DNA of 64,000 nt from Humibacter sp049446075. GTDB taxonomy: Bacteria > Actinomycetota > Actinomycetes > Actinomycetales > Microbacteriaceae. The stretch covers positions 1,488,001 through 1,552,000 of the forward strand of contig NZ_JBMSEB010000001.1 of NCBI RefSeq assembly GCF_049446075.1. The letters run 5' to 3'. The notes beneath the pieces were generated by a model. The model did no database searches. It saw nothing but the letters and a program-made list of their open reading frames with translations, and had not been told where the DNA came from. Shown in pieces: positions 62,915-64,000 of this stretch; the stretch's first letter is position 1; the number at the start of each line of letters is the position of its first letter. Both the position numbers and the translations under genes were made by a program.

Positions 62915-63481
62915 CTACAGCTGCCAGCGCGACCCGTGCGGCGTGACCGTGACGACGCGCGGCTCCTCCGGCACGTCTTCCGACTGTGCCGCGTCGTCCG
63001 CCGAACCGTCGTCCGCCGGACCTTCGCCCACGACATCATCGCCCGCGCCGCTCGGGCGCTCGATCGTGACATCCAGCCACGACTCGGCCACGCCGTCGAG
63101 CAACCCGCTTCCCCACTCCACGACCACGACGGAACCGGCGAAGTCGATGTCGAGGTCGTCGAGTTCGACGGCGGAACCGAGCCGGTAGGCATCCACGTGC
63201 ACGAGAGGCGCACCGCCGGAGAGCGAAGGATGCGTGCGCGCCAGCACGAAGGTCGGGCTCGTCACCGGACCACGCACGTTCATCGCCTCGCCGACGCCCC
63301 TGGTCAGGGTGGTCTTGCCTGCACCGAGCGGGCCGGAGAGCACGACGAGGTCACCCGCCTTCAGCAGGCCGCCGAGGTCACGGCCGAACGCCTCCATCGC
63401 CTCCGACGTCGGCACCGTGTGAGTGCCGGCAACCGGCATCCCCCGTGGCACTCCGCCGCCTCGCCGCTCACTCGCCGACAT
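62915..63481 (-). CDS. tsaE: tRNA threonylcarbamoyladenosine biosynthesis ATPase TsaE
   Basis: 188 residues from ATG 63481. Walker A is VVLSGPLGAGKTTLTRGVG; SPTFVLARTHPS, HVDAYRLGS and VVVVEWGSGLLDG are TsaE motifs. The last ~50 residues are Asp/Glu-rich with little conservation. It drives the TsaBD cycle. The start overlaps the alr end by 14 bases; the partner tsaB is displaced to 57904. Confidence 0.92.
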   Translation of the reverse strand: MSASERRGGGVPRGMPVAGTHTVPTSEAMEAFGRDLGGLLKAGDLVVLSGPLGAGKTTLTRGVGEAMNVRGPVTSPTFVLARTHPSLSGGAPLVHVDAYRLGSAVELDDLDIDFAGSVVVVEWGSGLLDGVAESWLDVTIERPSGAGDDVVGEGPADDGSADDAAQSEDVPEEPRVVTVTPHGSRWQL

Positions 63482-64000
63482 AGCGCCTCGACACTCGCCT
63501 CCCCAGCCGTGTGACGATCTCGTAGCCGATCGTGTCAGCCGCACGCGCCCAGTCCTCGGCCGACGGCACGCCCGTCTGGGGGTCGCCGAACAGCGTGACC
63601 TCGTCGCCGACGTCGACTCGGCTGTCTCCCACGGCCACGACGATCTGGTCCATGGCCACGCGACCCGCGATCGGATGCCTCACCCCGCCGATCGAGACCT
63701 CAGCCCGCCCAGAAGCCTGCCTCGGAATTCCGTCGGCGTACCCAACGGGCACGAGCACTACCGTCGTCTCCCTCGGCGCGCGGTACGTGTGGCCGTAGGA
63801 GACGCCCTGCCCCTCTGGGATGCGCCGAACGGCCGCGACCCGGGACCTCAGCGTCATGGCGGGACGCAGACCGAATTCGGCCGGCTCCCGATCGGAGAAC
63901 GGAGACAGCCCGTACACCGCGATGCCCAGCCGCACAGTGTTGTACCTGGTGCGGGGCAGCGTGAGCGCTGCGCCGCTTGCCGCGAGGTGCACGAACTCCG
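63468..64000 (-). CDS. alr: Alanine racemase (5' end outside window)
   Basis: The visible 177 codons are the C-terminal half. VRLGIAVYGLSPF, then PEGQGVSYGHTYRAP with the catalytic Tyr, VPVGYADGIPRQASGRAEVS and RVAMDQIVVAVGD (substrate-binding Met-Asp) are diagnostic. It supplies D-alanine for peptidoglycan. The open frame runs through the window edge at 64000, so the PLP lysine lies outside. Confidence 0.93.
   Translation of the reverse strand, partial: EFVHLAASGAALTLPRTRYNTVRLGIAVYGLSPFSDREPAEFGLRPAMTLRSRVAAVRRIPEGQGVSYGHTYRAPRETTVVLVPVGYADGIPRQASGRAEVSIGGVRHPIAGRVAMDQIVVAVGDSRVDVGDEVTLFGDPQTGVPSAEDWARAADTIGYEIVTRLGRRVSRRYVGE

Overview
The window is GC-rich, with dense genes, many GTG/TTG starts and frequent ATGA/TGATG overlaps between neighbours. 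Protein families and gene order point to a high-GC actinobacterium, most likely a Microbacteriaceae member: DUF222 nuclease, DUF6350 next to sucCD, guaA-DUF3817-SURF1, guaB/guaB3, a THUMP-like methyltransferase beside CIRCE-controlled groES, an LAATG-anchored surface protein, and dispersed GAGTAGC...GTATC intergenic repeats. I do not assign a genus. I saw no rRNA, tRNA, CRISPR array, prophage or complete insertion sequence.

Layout. 1-1.1 kb: 5' part of a DUF222/HNH nuclease gene, then a repeat-rich gap. 1.1-6.4 kb: DUF6350 membrane protein, HIT protein, NlpC/P60-like protein, sucD-sucC. 6.6-12 kb: small accessory genes (MpaB-like oxygenase, acetyltransferase, CxxC protein, NTF2 fold), murQ and a thioester-domain cell-wall protein. 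12-27.7 kb: mostly housekeeping (pcrA, GDPD, Bax-inhibitor protein, guaA, DUF3817, SURF1, K+/H+ antiporter with regulator, glpD, guaB3, patB). This stretch is interrupted by an AbiEi/DUF559-like gene sitting between two similar inverted-repeat elements. 27.8-30.4 kb: MarR/FUSC exporter pair and DUF1707.

30.4-49 kb is a catabolic block. An Lrp regulator precedes a branched-chain 2-oxoacid dehydrogenase operon (E1a, E1b, E2). A near-complete phenylacetate pathway follows: paaG, paaABCDE, paaI, paaK, a TetR regulator, paaZ, a second thioesterase, paaH, paaF and a thiolase. PaaK makes phenylacetyl-CoA, PaaABCE epoxidises it, PaaG isomerises it to the oxepin, PaaZ opens and oxidises the ring, and PaaF/PaaH/thiolase carry out beta-oxidation to acetyl-CoA and succinyl-CoA; sucCD would use the latter. 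Three TetR operator-like sites lie in front of the paa transcription units.

49-64 kb returns to the backbone: guaB, rarD, groES, methyltransferase, three tandem DUF4190 membrane proteins, a rimI-tsaD fused reading frame, tsaB, then tsaE and alr (cut by the window end). The tsaB and tsaE genes, normally adjacent, are separated by about 4.3 kb holding a nucleotidyltransferase, an acetyltransferase, an F420-reductase-like protein and a TetR/SDR pair; I read this as an accessory insertion.

Best leads for something undescribed are in non-coding DNA and gene architecture: four dispersed long-arm hairpins with a shared design (one flanked by a 38-bp duplication of a gene junction), the repeat-flanked nuclease-like gene with its 41-bp tandem array, a 7 x 15-bp array upstream of the surface protein, a probable ATT start for guaA, the rimI-tsaD fusion, and a 20-bp perfect palindrome inside the paa cluster.
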